From NCBI GenBank assembly GCA_958299035.1, contig CATQJL010000001.1:32661554-32725553 (forward strand): 64,000 nt of DNA, given 5' to 3'. The notes under the pieces were generated by a model that was given only the letters and a program-made list of their open reading frames with translations, did no database searches and was not told the DNA's origin. This document shows positions 1-11,429 of this stretch, piece by piece; the first letter of the stretch is position 1, and the number at the start of each line of letters is the position of its first letter. The DNA is from Cylicocyclus nassatus (lineage: Eukaryota; Nematoda; Chromadorea; Rhabditida; Strongylidae). The position numbers and the translations under genes were made by a program.

Positions 1-274
1 AGGTGAATTAGCTTATTGTTTTTGCACTCAAGACAAAGCACTACTCCTTCTTTGTCCACCTCAGGAATCCCGCTTCAGAAGACCTGCAAACTGTGGAATT
101 AGAAGCCAACCAAAATCTCGCTTTTCCCATTTTTCGCTTTTGATCGCTGTGCTTTCATCAAATATTACTCAGAGCTAAGAAGACGAATCAAGCTCCAAAC
201 AGTTCTATGGAATCTACAAGGTTTAGGCTATCGACTCATGTAAATATTGTCCGCTAAAAACGTTTTTTTGATAT

Positions 275-353
275 AGTTAATGGGGTGCGGCACACCCCCT
301 TAAAAGCTGCGGCTGCCGCAGCTTTTAAGGGGGTGTGCCGCACCCCCTTAACT
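275..353. repeat. Near-perfect long hairpin (palindrome)
   Basis: Positions 282-313 and 315-346 are perfect reverse complements (32 bp arms) around a single T at 314. After one mismatch (281/347) pairing continues to 275/353. The arms are GC-rich (GGGGTGCGGCACACCCCC) in an AT-rich setting. No coding role is visible. It may be a very short fold-back MITE or a recent inverted duplication. Confidence 0.9.
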
Positions 354-660
354 TGCCTTCAAAATCCAGAAGGCGCTCCATTGCTGGTATGAGTACTGAG
401 CACATAGCTTCTTCTTGCTACATTGGAACTTTGGAGCCGAACGCCCCACCCATAAGAAAATTATGGCCCTTTCAATATGCCCATTCAGATCAAAATCAGC
501 CGTCAAATTACGTGTGATTGTAAAGTGCAGTCACAGAAAATCGGGCGTACAGCTCTCAGAAATCTGAAAACTCTCTAGAAAGGATGGTGTCCTTCAGAAT
601 GTCACACTTTGAGGTCCAGAGGTTAAGAGGAGGAAGATGGGGTCGTTTGAGGGCTTTCAT

Positions 661-784
661 GGGAGGGGGGGGGGGTTCGTAAGACTTGTGCCTGACCTCT
701 TTCTCAACTCTGGCAATGCTATCTTAGGTATATAGTTCAGGGGGGGGGGGGTCTTATTAAGACAGCAATCAGGGGGGGGGGGGT
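661..784. repeat. Three poly-G tracts within 125 bp
   Basis: Runs of about 10-13 G occur near 662-674, 740-750 and 772-783. Frames that cross them carry runs of proline codons on the minus strand and are not credible coding sequence. The cluster could form G-quadruplexes; tract lengths are likely to vary or be mis-sequenced. Confidence 0.8.
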
Positions 785-888
785 CGTAACCAGCGATCGT
801 GTGCCACACCCCTTGCTTAACCCTGATCAAGAATTCGGCAGAGTGTGTTGTGCAAAAAATTGCGGCTGCAAGTCGTTCTGTGAATTTC

Positions 889-1005
889 GTTACAGACACA
901 CACACACACTCACATACACATACACACACACAACCCACACACACACTCATACATACACACACAACACACACTCATACATACATACATACACACACAAACA
1001 CTCTT
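889..1005. repeat. (CA)n/(CATA)n microsatellite with conserved flanks
   Basis: Imperfect CA, CACT and CATA repeats. The left flank (GTGAATTTCGTTACAGACA) and right flank (ACACTCTTAGCCCGTT) recur around the simple repeat at 22036-22090, so the microsatellite is part of a dispersed repeat and not a chance expansion. Confidence 0.85.
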
Positions 1006-1021
1006 AGCCCGTTATTATATA

Positions 1022-1953
1022 CAGGGTGGGGCAAAAGTCTGGGAGCCTATTTTGCAGTGCTGTAAATCAAGAAACTACTAATGATTTTGACTCCAGATAT
1101 GAGCCCCACATTGCTGCAATCATCCTCTACAAATCCCACTTTGGCTGGCTGAATGCTTGCCATATGTTTTTGTAGGAGTTGGATTTATCAAACAAGTGCT
1201 CTGCAAAGCGAGAAAATCGAAATTTTTGTCTTCAGAACTTATTTCGTAGCTAAAGATACAGTGTATATTCTAAAGCTTTCAATGCATACAATGTAGAGGA
1301 GACTTTGCGCTATCAATTCGTAGTCGTTGCGTTTGTCAGAGACTATTCTTTCAAAAACGCAAGATAAAAATTTGCGAGTACTACCTGCGTGCCAGTGGCC
1401 ATTTTTATTTAAAATAAATCTGAAAGCTATAGGAGCACAGCAGGGCACTGAATTCTAGGCTACATTTTTCTCGTGAGTCTTCTACGCAAGCATGTGCTTG
1501 AGTCCGATCAATTAAGCAAGTTCAATACTTTTCAGTTTACGATTCTTCGCTCCTATACGCGCAATCGCATCCAGATTTCCAGTATATATTGCACACTTGC
1601 CTTCAATTAAAATTCCAAATTTTTTCCCTAATCACTGCAAAAAAGATTTCCTCGTAGTATGTAGTAGTCAAAAGAACTGATCACAACTGCTGCTATCACA
1701 AAGCACATTTGCCTGGTGAAAGAAACAGTTATCCTAAAGGAGTGGGACAAATTTCATCATGACTGCCTGCCGCGACAGGAGGACTCGCCAAGATTTCGAA
1801 GGGCTGCTTTGAAGCCAGAAGAGGCAATCTTAAAATTTGAGAGTAGCGTTGTATTTGTAAAGGTCAGATCTATGTGCGCAAAAATTTTTTGTTTCTAGGC
1901 ACTTTCCTTCTGATTTTATCTTACCTAGGCTCCCAGACTTTTGCCCCACCCTG
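1022..1953. mobile_element. Mariner-type non-autonomous element, 932 bp
   Basis: Terminal inverted repeats of about 28 bp start CAGGGTGGGGCAAAAG and are flanked by TA at 1020-1021 and 1954-1955, the target duplication of the IS630/Tc1/mariner superfamily. The interior has only short frames (for example 1239-1448 minus and 1716-1898 plus) with no recognisable transposase, so the copy would depend on an enzyme supplied elsewhere. It lies upstream of the first detected exon of gene 1. An element of nearly the same unnested length (931 bp) with related ends sits at 36458-39287. Confidence 0.85.
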
Positions 1954-2361
1954 TAAATCATATTCTGATAATCAGCCATTTCGGACAATACGACCCACGG
2001 GTGGGTCGTAAGTTCGACAAAGCGCAAAAGGCTCTGGTCCGAAACCGCAGCAGTCGAACTTGGCTTTGCCGTGAACGCGTTGAATATTAGTCGCTTCTGC
2101 TAGATAGTATCCAAGTTCCGAGGTGGACTAAAAATTCCGAGGTGAACTGAAAATAGCTTCGAAATTTCAAATCCAAGCACTGCACTTACATTGCTTCCTT
2201 TTTGTAGAGTCAATAGTGTTTGAGTTTTGTCAACTATCAAGCTACTTTATTCTTTACATATACATAGCGCTAACCTGTAATGCTTCTGAAATTCTCTAAG
2301 GGAAAGTGTTATGTGTATCACCATTGAAATGGGTCAGTTATCGAAGTTTGATTTGCGATAG

Positions 2362-2531
2362 AGTCGACTGCACGGAATTGCCCGGGTCACCGTAGGCTGA
2401 ACGCAATCGAGGATGCCTGCGACGCAGCTGCCGAGTGCGGCTATGCTGACTCATGCGCGCGAATGCCAGTGTTAGCCCGCAATAGACACGCTTACAGGCA
2501 TTCAGTCCGGGGCGATTCCGTGCAGTCAACT
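2362..2531. mobile_element. Small fold-back MITE, about 170 bp
   Basis: Positions 2362-2385 and 2507-2531 are near-perfect inverted repeats (GTCGACTGCACGGAATTGCC against the complement of the right end, about two mismatches). The interior is GC-rich compared with its surroundings. No open frame of note. The class is unknown because a target duplication is not obvious. Confidence 0.7.
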
Positions 2532-2724
2532 ATGCTGAAAATGAGTGTGCTGAGTCAAGCTACAGACGTTTATAAGTATTGTTTGCAAAGGCAAAGCGCA
2601 GAAAACCAGGAAAGATCATTTGAACAAGGCTATTTGTGGGATATTAAGATATATGGCAAGCAACTTGAAACAGTCTAAAAAATTAGGAAAATTTCACTGA
2701 AGTCTTTCACACAGATTGCTTCAG

Positions 2725-2831
2725 AATGGAACAGCTGTTTATGCTGTTGACCCTTCAAAAGACAATGGAAAGAACAGATACGCCAAGCTTGAATTTCATT
2801 ATCCAGGCGGATACGAAACTTCTATTCAGCG
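2725..2831 (+). CDS. Gene 1 exon A: extracellular domain, FN3-like receptor candidate
   Basis: Candidate internal exon between acceptor GATTGCTTCAG and donor GTAGGC. It starts in phase 0 and ends in phase 1. The frame begins NGTAVYAVDPSKDNGKNRYA and continues with short alternating hydrophobic stretches typical of a beta domain; an N-glycosylation motif (NGT) is at its start. A second frame is also open but has poorer composition, and only the chosen frame joins in phase to exon B (Gly codon split G|GG). No start codon or signal peptide was found upstream, so the 5' end of the gene is missing or lies in unrecognised exons or outside the window. Confidence 0.65.
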
Positions 2832-3232
2832 AGGTAGGCTTTTCTTGCTTAATTAGATAACACAGCCGCTCTCTGCCGCTGCGCGGCAGGTTCGGCTGGT
2901 ACTCGGCAGCTTTGCTTTCCTGTATATCTTTCGTTTTACTCTATTGTGCAAATGTGGGAATTTAGTGAACTTTTTGGTTTGCACGAAACACTTCGGTTTA
3001 AACTGTGTAGGAGGATAATCGAGGACGCACTTTGGCCTCGCAATCAAATTTGTGTTAATACTCCAAGCAACAGACAATGCACAGTCAACAACACAGAAGA
3101 GCTGGATGTGTCTCATGACATGTGTAAGGTCTGTGTCCATGTCACGGACACGTTCACTTTACAGTTCTTCACATTACTTGTGTCCCATGACCCATGTAAG
3201 GTGAATGACGTTAGTACGGTGTTGGAAATGAG

Positions 3233-3272
3233 GCATTCAAAGGAAGCAGTACGCATTCAAAGGAAGCAGTAC
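3233..3272. repeat. Exact 20-bp tandem duplication
   Basis: GCATTCAAAGGAAGCAGTAC occurs twice in direct succession (3233-3252 and 3253-3272) with no mismatch, suggesting a recent slippage or replication error. Confidence 0.9.
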
Positions 3273-3639
3273 GTGAGAAAGGCGTCATAATTTGAAGAAA
3301 ACATGGGGGGGGGGAGACATAAGGGTGTTGACTGTCATTGGATTCATATGGTTGGTGGTCATGCTTGATCCTGTGGGTGAGCGGAATTTCTGTTTTCGAT
3401 AAACTTAGTTGGTCGATGAATCTGGCTGAGAAAGGGATTGGTGCGTAGTCAAATGTTAGTCAGTTGTCGAGATCTTAGATGAAAATAATTAATGAATAGA
3501 TGAAGTCAATAACCAAAGCAATAGATATTGTGTTCATAATAACCATGCCTGTCTATCATTTCCTTGCCGCCAATTTTGAGCCCCAAGAGCGTAAAGTAAG
3601 AAAAATCAGTGGATTAATTCAGCCTATATTAGTGGAAAT

Positions 3640-4500
3640 AGCTTACTAACCAAAGACCCGTTCAGAAGTATATGCATGCGAAGTTTGATTCAGATCTCAC
3701 GATTTATATTAGCATTCTGGGTTAGTCATAACAAATGGCTAAGTAAAAACGCCGGAAGTCAATGAATCAAAAGCGACAATAGCTTATTTTAGATATAAGC
3801 TTAGTGACACCCGTCCGCCACGATGTTCATGTTTGCGAAGTTCAGTTCAGACCTCATAATTTTTTTCAAACATTTTGGGCCGGCCAAAATTTGCCAAACA
3901 AAAACTGCAAAAAAAACAATAAATCGACAGAAGGAATCGGTATGTTTTGAACAAAATAACTTATAACGTATACCCCTCTTGTTCATCTATTTGGTGATAC
4001 TGGATTCAAGTTGCTAATAAGACATTTTCATCTGGAACCGAATCTCAAAAACGATAGAAACGCGCAGCAAATTGCCGCGAAAGGCAGCCTATGCTACTTT
4101 TCGGTGTTCAGAACACATGCGGCTTTAGACTGAGTTGAAACTTCTTCTATTAATCAGGGCGGAAAAACTTTGATAGGCAAAAATTGAAAAAAATCAATAA
4201 ATCAATAGGAACAACCCGTGTGTCCCGAACAAAAGACGTAGTAACACACGCCCCACCCCATACATTATGTCTGCAGAATCTGGTTCAGAATCCATAACTC
4301 CTTCTATCTTTTTTGGGCGAACATACAAAATTTTCCAGGCAGAAACTGCAAAAAATCCAGGAATCGATAGAGTCGAATGGTGGATCCCGAACAAAATGGC
4401 TTATTAACGCACCCCCACCCCATAAATTATGTCTGCCAAATTTGGTCCAGATTTCATGGCTCCTTCTATCTTTTTTAAGCGAACATACAAAAAGTGGCTA
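3640..4500. repeat. Degenerate tandem array, unit about 160 bp
   Basis: Several diverged copies share CTCCTTCTATCTTTTTT, GCGAACATACAAAA, GCAGAAACTGCAAAAAA and CCCGAACAAAA blocks. The two best copies have their CTCCTTCTATC blocks at 4299 and 4460, a period of 161 bp; older copies can be traced back to about 3640. Minus-strand frames in neighbouring copies translate to similar peptides, which reflects the repeat and not a gene. The last copy stops about 50 bp before exon B. Confidence 0.7.
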
Positions 4501-4548
4501 AGCCAAGTATGTATAGTATTGATATGCCATTCAGAGTTATATTTTAAG

Positions 4549-4678
4549 GGCCCGTACACATGACGTACGAAGAAATGAAAGTGGTCAACATTGAATTTAC
4601 TGAGCAACTTGATAAAGTGATTCTTAAGTGGTCCACTACTGGAAGATTCGAGAATGAAAAGCCTACTTTTTCTGTAAG
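4549..4678 (+). CDS. Gene 1 exon B: FN3-like strand region
   Basis: Acceptor ATTTTAAG and donor AG|GTATGT bound 130 bp (2 + 42 codons + 2; phase 1 in, phase 2 out). The frame includes MTYEEMKVVNIEFTEQ and VILKWSTTGRF. The spacing of the VILKW tryptophan to a downstream beta strand (PTFSVR) resembles the B-C strands of a fibronectin type III fold; this is inference from pattern only. The phases agree with exon A before and exon C after. Confidence 0.68.
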
Positions 4679-6369
4679 GTATGTTTAGCATAGTTTATCA
4701 GTGGCAGACCAGCTTCACTGCAGATATACGAATTCATAATACAGTAATTTCATTTTGTAAAGATTGTTTTGAGTACAGCGACTTGCAAATAATACACATT
4801 CAATTCCCATTGATACTGTTAGTTAGCAGGAAAGTAAACTAAATTAGATGAATTTCGGATAGCTAAAGTTCGAACTGGGTTTGATTAAGGCATGAGTACT
4901 TGGGTAGATAAAAAAGCCCTTGGATGATCCAAGCTTGAGCATATTAAGTGTTCTAAAATATAGAAGTTAATTTTGGAAATATTCTTTCTTGCCTGACGTC
5001 TTTTAACTTCCGTAAGCAATACGGATTTTGATCAAGTTCCTTTTCATCATAACAGACGGAAATTCACTTTTAATCAAATTGTTCTTCCTTATAAGAGCGA
5101 ATTCTGTATTGTGTGTGCATGCGCTCTTGCATGCGACCTCCCCCCCCCCCCCATCCACTTAAATTAAACCTTAATTTCTATCAAGTGCTCGAATACATAC
5201 GAGCACATTGAGGCTTCTGTATCATATCATTCGAAAAACGACTCTAGCTTTAGAATGCTTGAGAACTTTCTTGCCAATCTAATACATTTCTTTAATGATC
5301 TCATGCAAGTCCTGAACTGCCGTCGACGTTGATAGAATATTTTTTGAACCAAGGAATGCAGAGAGGTAAACAGTTCTCGGTCCAATGTATTAGCTCGTGG
5401 ATGCCAGAAAAATATTGACTCAAAACTGACTTGTTCTGATTATAAAAGTCTCAAAGAATCTCAAAAATGTAAACTAGCTTTGCTAAAATATATTCTTCAA
5501 GGTCGTAACTGCTGCCACGCCATTTTTTTGAAAATTCTGAAGCTATAGGTCTCAAAGCTGGAAGGATGTCGCAGCACGCCTCATCATTCAGAAATAAATT
5601 TTGTCGTGTCCCGGTTTTTCTAATTACCACGGCTAATTGTATATCAATCATGTTTAGAAAATCTTCCATTTCTAAATTTGTTTTATATTTTTTATGAAAT
5701 AGTCCAACTGGGTATAAGCCTGAGTAGTTGTCGTTAATATTTTCACAACAGGTAATAATAACAGGTGGATGCTTACAAAACACGAATAAAGGTTCTAGAA
5801 TCTATTTTATGACATACAGGATCCGTTAAAGACGCGAAAACTGCAACATGGTATAGAGTAAACGAAGAGGAAACACATACTTCTCGTTTTGCATGTTTTT
5901 TCTGAAGCTGAAGTCTTGGAATGTTGTCAATGATTCCTAATTCGATTTTGAGTTGCAAAGGCCAAAGACTCAATAATAATCTTGGAAAGTTTCGCTGAAT
6001 GGCCGTGTCTTAGTCAATCAACATTAGTAAAGGATTTTTTACAAGAAATAGATTAAACCGTTACTAGATCGTCGACAGCATCTACTCGCCATCTTTGCAA
6101 TGTAAGGAGATTTATTCACGAGTGGCGAAAAGTATGTAAATTTGAAGGAGTACCAATACAAAGTTTCGATAAACTTTGTATTGATGATTGTAAAGGGAAA
6201 GGAAAATTTACTATAAAAATTTCGAATATCTTATTGAACTGCTGAACTGTTCACCCAAAACGTATTCATTCCATAAGCCATAAGTCCTATTATTGATCTT
6301 GTATGAGAAGCTCATATGAAGTCAGTTGAGGTTCCCCGGCTTTTCAACTCCAATGTCAGCACTGAATAG

Positions 6370-6650
6370 TTAGAACCGAATATTCGTGTTCGAATAATTT
6401 ATTCGAAATATTCGATTATTCGAATATTCGAATAGTCGAAATCCGAGAAAGTCCAATTATTCGATTATTCGAATAGTCGAATAAATGAAAAAGGCCTGTA
6501 TTCGAATAATTCGTTCATTCGACGATTTTGAAAAATGAGTTATTCAAATATTCGTTTATTCGAAGAATTTTGAAAGACAGTTATTCGAATATTCGAGCCA
6601 ACCTGAAAGACAGTTATTCGAATATTGGAATGTTAAAGAACATTTATTTG
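6370..6650. repeat. TTCGAA/ATTCGAAT palindromic array 1
   Basis: Dense irregular copies of ATTCGAATA and TTCGAATAATTCG, themselves palindromic, over about 280 bp. Spacing is not constant, so this is a cluster of short palindromes and not a classical satellite. A related array lies at 8935-9165 and a weaker one at about 28240-28330. Confidence 0.85.
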
Positions 6651-7505
6651 AACATTCCATGTCAAAAAAAACTTCAGCTGCTTCTACACTGAGTACAAGT
6701 ATGTCTCCAATCGGTCAATCACAGAAATGAATTATCATATGGCAGAATGGCTAGCAAGCTTCCCTTTTTAAGGCATGAGTCGCGAATCATGCTAGAGCAT
6801 AGTGATGACAAGTTTTATGCATAATTTATTTGGAGTTGTGAACTATCTTTCGAAAATCGCGTCGGAAGTTGAGATGCGATATCATGCCAAATACCTCCAA
6901 GCTCTAAATTTGGTGAACAAAAGCCGTCATTAGGCGCTCTCTGCGGACCACTGGTCCTCAAATAGCTTGCATAAGCATGTCAAGGACCAGCAGTCCTTTA
7001 AGGCAGCAGGTATAGGCAACATTCATTCCTTCATCTCGAGATCTTCACTTGCCTTACCAGCCTGATCACCGCTTGCTTGTCAAAATACCTGATACCAATA
7101 TACGTTGCAGCGCAAGGCCAGAGCAAGGCGGTCGTGAGGACCTGAGTCGCTTGACTTGTGAGGGCAGCCTGTATATCAGTCACTGTACTCGAATCGGCTA
7201 CCCTTGTAGTCCGAAGGCGTAGAAAACTAGTGTTAGAACGCTGCAAGGTTCGTAGACGAATAATACTTCGAATAGGTGTTTAGGTTGAACAATAAGTAGT
7301 TTGAACCTGAGTAAAAGATACGGAAGATACCTTCCAACAAAAGTACAAACCTCAAAAATACAACTAAAACAACTTTGTGGGAATTCAATCCTACAGCAGA
7401 AACTGTGAAACTAGGATTGAATTCTCGACAAATATTAGATTATCAGCTAATATACATATATTCCCATGAGTTTTCTTTTCTGGATTTAGATGAGCACAGA
7501 AGTAG

Positions 7506-8256
7506 TAGGTGTTGTCCTGAAAGTTTTGTCCGTTTCTTTCATCGCTCACTAAAACTCATGGAACACCAAAGCATGGACAACTTAGGTACGGTATGACACA
7601 TATTTTTATCTTCTTTCTTAAGCTGTATTTGCTCTCTGATCTACTCTGTCTTTGCAATGTATCGCCATGGCTTTTTGAGCAGCTCAGAAGTAACGCCAAA
7701 TCTTTACCGAATCTTAAAATTTTTTATCCTGATTCAAAGAGCGCTGATAATTTTCATGTACAGCAGCCTTTGGCTACATTGCACCCATTTTAGATTACGT
7801 GGGCCATGTTTACCAAGATCGCTACACTTGGTTATGTAGCATTAATGTTGGATAAGAATCATATTTCAATTCGCAAAAGCTTCAAAAGCTTTCATGTATT
7901 TGCTGCAGTTGCGTGTTTCATGACTTTACCAAAAATCGAGACTTCCGAAGAAATAATGTTTTTGAAGCTAAAGACAGTAAACTAAGAGAATCTAAAAACA
8001 ACATCTTTTAGTTCGAGAATTGCCCTATCTGATTCATACTTAGTCCTTTCCGAAACTTTGGAATAAGATTTTTAAAAAGTAGCCTAGCTTTGAGCAGATA
8101 AAATTGACGGATGGAGCATTTTGGCAATTATCAAAGAAAGTGTATTCTTGAAAAGAGAAGGAAAAGCTGCATCAGATCACGTTGAAACTCATTCAGGTTT
8201 TTATTGTGCGTGGTTTTATAGTGGTATGAAAGAACGGACAAAACTTTCGGGACAAC
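7506..8256. mobile_element. Mariner-type non-autonomous element, about 750 bp
   Basis: Left end TTGTCCTGAAAGTTTTGTCC and right end, read in reverse complement, TTGTCCCGAAAGTTTTGTCC form an inverted pair of more than 30 bp. The interior has no transposase frame. A frame at 8121 shares the peptide GKAASD with a frame in the fragment at 59232-59745 (GKAASN), linking the two copies to one family. The outermost bases are eroded, so the ends are approximate. Confidence 0.75.
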
Positions 8257-8820
8257 AGCAGAGGCTCACTGATTTTATTGTAGGCCTTCCTCGTGCTCCG
8301 CCAGTGCTAGTCCTAGAACTCACGCAATGCTGACCATTACTAATAAATAACCACCAGTTCCAGCATGTGGAACCATTGTGAAATATGCCATTCAACAAAA
8401 TTTCTTCAAAAAATCTGAAAAATCATGTACTAGGGTCTTCGCGCACGCCAATTCCATTACATGACTTTTATGAGTGTTTTCAGCTTTTCTGACAGTGTAA
8501 TTACAGTTCCGACAAATGCTGGTAACTCGATTATTACGCTTTACCTAGGATAACTTAGGAAAGAAGCATCAGAGTCAAGTGGAAGTTTCATATTCGAAAT
8601 CAGCGGCTTCCACTACCATAGTATAAGCGAGGCAGAATATGGCTTGCAGCGGCCTAAAATATTTGTCGAAGTTCCTACAGTAATCCTACAGTAACGAAGA
8701 GCGACCGGTGATTGTCTCGATATCGTAAATCTAAGTTGAAGCCTCCCCTACAGGAGGACACTTGAATGGCTGAAAAAGACACAAAGGGAAGAGAGATATT
8801 AACGATTGAAAAGTGTGTAC

Positions 8821-8841
8821 TTACTTTTGGGACACCCTGTA
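8821..8841. mobile_element. Solitary mariner terminus
   Basis: ACTTTTGGGACACCCTGTA matches the right terminus of the split element at 36458-39287 (ACTTTTGGGACACCCTGTA). No partner in inverted orientation was found upstream, so this is a relic or an internally deleted copy. Confidence 0.6.
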
Positions 8842-8934
8842 TAAATCAGCTACAAATCTAGATCAAATATAGCGAGTAACTTTTTTTGCAGAAAACCGCA
8901 ACACAGGAAAAACCAACATTCTTTGAGGCACTAG

Positions 8935-9165
8935 ATTATTCGAAATATTCGAATAGTCGAATATTCGGATAGGTATGATTATTCGATTATTCGAATAGTC
9001 GAATGTTCGACCAACCACATTTATTCGAATATTCGTTCATTCGAATTTTAAAATGTAGCATTATTCGAATATTGGAATTCGAAAAATCTGAAAATCACAG
9101 TTCGATTAATATTCGTTCATATTTTTCAAAAACCAATTATTCGACGAAATTTTTCGGTCGTTTCA
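8935..9165. repeat. TTCGAA/ATTCGAAT palindromic array 2
   Basis: Same short palindromes as the array at 6370-6650 (TTATTCGAAATATTCGAATA and variants). The two arrays lie 2.3 kb apart and bracket the mariner-type element at 7506-8256, so they may be the two ends of one older element. Confidence 0.8.
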
Positions 9166-10032
9166 ACTATACAGCATTGTGATTCGCTATTTACCCTTCC
9201 TCCCCCCCCCCCCCTAACATCTTCCATCTTGAGTAAGAGCGTGAATAAACAAACCAAAAGCGAGGTGGTTTCGCCACAAATTTTATGATCATTTGATTTT
9301 GAATAGTTGATCTTTTCAAGCAGTTGATTTGTAGATCTTGAACTGTAATTTCATAGCATCGAACAAGCAACACAAACGTCCAATCATGCACTATTACTTA
9401 CGTTTTGTGTTTGAGTGCTAAACGCTTTTTCTAAAAACTTGCGGAAAAATAAGACATTTTTAGCATTTTCAAACTTGAGAGCAAGATGATTGAGACGCAA
9501 CAGAAAACAGAGGAAACTACGACAGTAAGTAGTAAAAGCACTCCTTATCGAAAAGACTCCGATTGGTCAACTATACCTTAAGGACATTCAAATCACAAAA
9601 AGGCCGTGGAATTTTTTGCTGGAAATATTGCCATCAGCGGGTGATTACACTGGTATAAAAGGGGAGAAGGAAATTCGTCTAGCCGAAAGAGGTTTGTTAC
9701 TATTTTGAGGCTATCTCTTACATTTTAGGGGAAAGCTACACTTATGTTTGGTAAAAATGTGCGTGACATTTATCTGTCTGAAAATATTGCAGGCCATAGC
9801 TCCACTTCCATACTGATATATATTGTACATACTACAATTCTCAAAAAAAATTGGCACTTGCACTTTTGTCAGTCGAAAGATGGGATAACTGAAATAAATA
9901 ACGTGGTGCACAGGGTTCCTAAGCTCTTAAATCAAATATTAAATTTCAATATCGTTCGTCATTATTACCTTTCAAACATCGGTGACATCCGTAACATAGC
10001 TGACTGGGTGGCTAAATAATCCTACAAAGCAT

Positions 10033-10151
10033 GAAGAATTTCGAGAATTTATTGCAATCAGAATTATTCTAAGGAAGCTAAATCAACGAGCTTGAGCGCA
10101 GTATCTTCCACAAGAGGGAAGAAGAATTGCAATAAATTCTCGAAATTCTTC
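10033..10151. repeat. Perfect 26-bp inverted repeat
   Basis: GAAGAATTTCGAGAATTTAT (first 20 of 26 bases) at 10033-10058 is perfectly complementary to 10126-10151, with a 67-bp spacer. It could be the ends of a tiny MITE; no clear target duplication was identified. Confidence 0.85.
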
Positions 10152-10676
10152 ACAGGAGTGAATGAATCCGATGGAAAATCACTTGTGATAGGTAACTGTT
10201 CGAACATAATGCTGAAGGAAAAATGAGATAAAGGATGATTTGTGTGAATAAAACGGAGCTCCTCTTCTTTTCCGCTGGAATGGTAGCGAAGTTTGAAAAT
10301 AGCCCATCGAAGTCAAAAAATTAGGCCAGTGAATGTTTTTATTGTAAAAAGATAAACTAACTTTCAAAATCGTCTAAAATTCGAGTAAGTTTCGTTATGA
10401 TAGTTCGGGGCATGCCTCTCAGCTTCTGGATTAGTACGCTTGTAAAGCATTCTAAGAATTTTGAAGGGCGTGGCAGAAGCCACGCCCCACCTTTTTCAAA
10501 AAAAATTTCTCGGACAGGCAGTGGTTAAGGTGACAGTCGGGAAATTTGTGTCAGTTATACCAATCCCTAGTGAGACTTCTAAGAAACTTTTGCACAGAGA
10601 GAAGAGTTTCTTTATGCGAAAACTGACGGTAATTAAAGCATTCTTGGAAATTTGATATGAATTATAAGATGTACTA

Positions 10677-11173
10677 TTAGGTCGGCTCGAAAGTTCTGGG
10701 ACATTTTCAGACTAAATTTGCTATTTCTCGAAACTCACTGCATGTACATCCTCCAAAATTTGCAGATGTGCTCTCTCTCGCATGTAGCTGATATATAAGC
10801 AAATGGGAGGAGCTTAGGACCAACGTAGGCGGAGTTTGCCACTTTTCAATCACCTCGTTTTTCTTGTTGTTTAAGCTCAAACCGCACAAAATGTGCTGTA
10901 AGCATATAAGTACATATGTTTGTACTATAAAATGGAGCATGTGGGGATTTCATAAGTTTATAGAAGCTGGAGATCTGGGTTAGATCAAAATCCTATGCTT
11001 TGAAATTTGCGCCCGAATTTTCTCATTAAACATTGATGATGCTTTTGCTTACCATAGTTTTGTAGAGATTGCTTTCCTCTATCCAGTGGTATGCAACATG
11101 CCCCAATCAGTGCTTACACCGAAACAAAAACTTTGTCTAAATGCAATGTCCCAGAACTTTCGAGCCAACCTAA
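10677..11173. mobile_element. Mariner-type MITE, 497 bp
   Basis: Both ends read TTAGGTYGGCTCGAAAGTTC inward and extend to about 29 bp with one mismatch. TA duplications flank the element at 10675-10676 and 11174-11175. TTAGGTTG ends are common among animal mariner elements. The interior holds only one short minus frame (10707-10940), so the copy is non-autonomous. Confidence 0.9.
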
Positions 11174-11429
11174 TATATAACACTTAGAAATACTAGTCTC
11201 AAAAATCTGGAGTCATAACCGGCGATGAACCGACGAAATCATGCTACCTATCATATCTCGCGCCTTACATATTTTTGCAAGTGGAAAACTAATCAGGTTT
11301 TTCTCAAGAAAAAGTTGAGAACTTGTTGGCTGCTTATTAAACGTAATAGTGACTACTAAATATAGTGAAAATAGGTACTCAGGTGCTGTAGAAAATGGGT
11401 TGTGAATCTCACAAGGAGAAGATACTTAG

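Larger units (their letters stand above)
2832..4548 (+). other. Gene 1 intron A-B with repeats
   Basis: Holds a 114-codon plus-strand open stretch at 2946-3290 with internally repeated VSHDxCKV motifs that I could not place, a 2 x 20 bp tandem duplication at 3233-3272, a poly-G run at 3305-3314, and the degenerate tandem array at about 3640-4500 that ends just before exon B. Confidence 0.5.

Noticed and set aside
889..1005. CRISPR-like array
   Set aside because: Repeats are 2-4 bp simple units with no spacers, in a eukaryotic setting.
657..1065. Frames across poly-G and CA repeats
   Set aside because: Low-complexity translation of simple repeats.
9729..10019. Open frame after TTTTAG in gene 1 intron B-C
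   Set aside because: Phase 0 does not fit the phase-2 chain on either side, and the peptide is not recognised.
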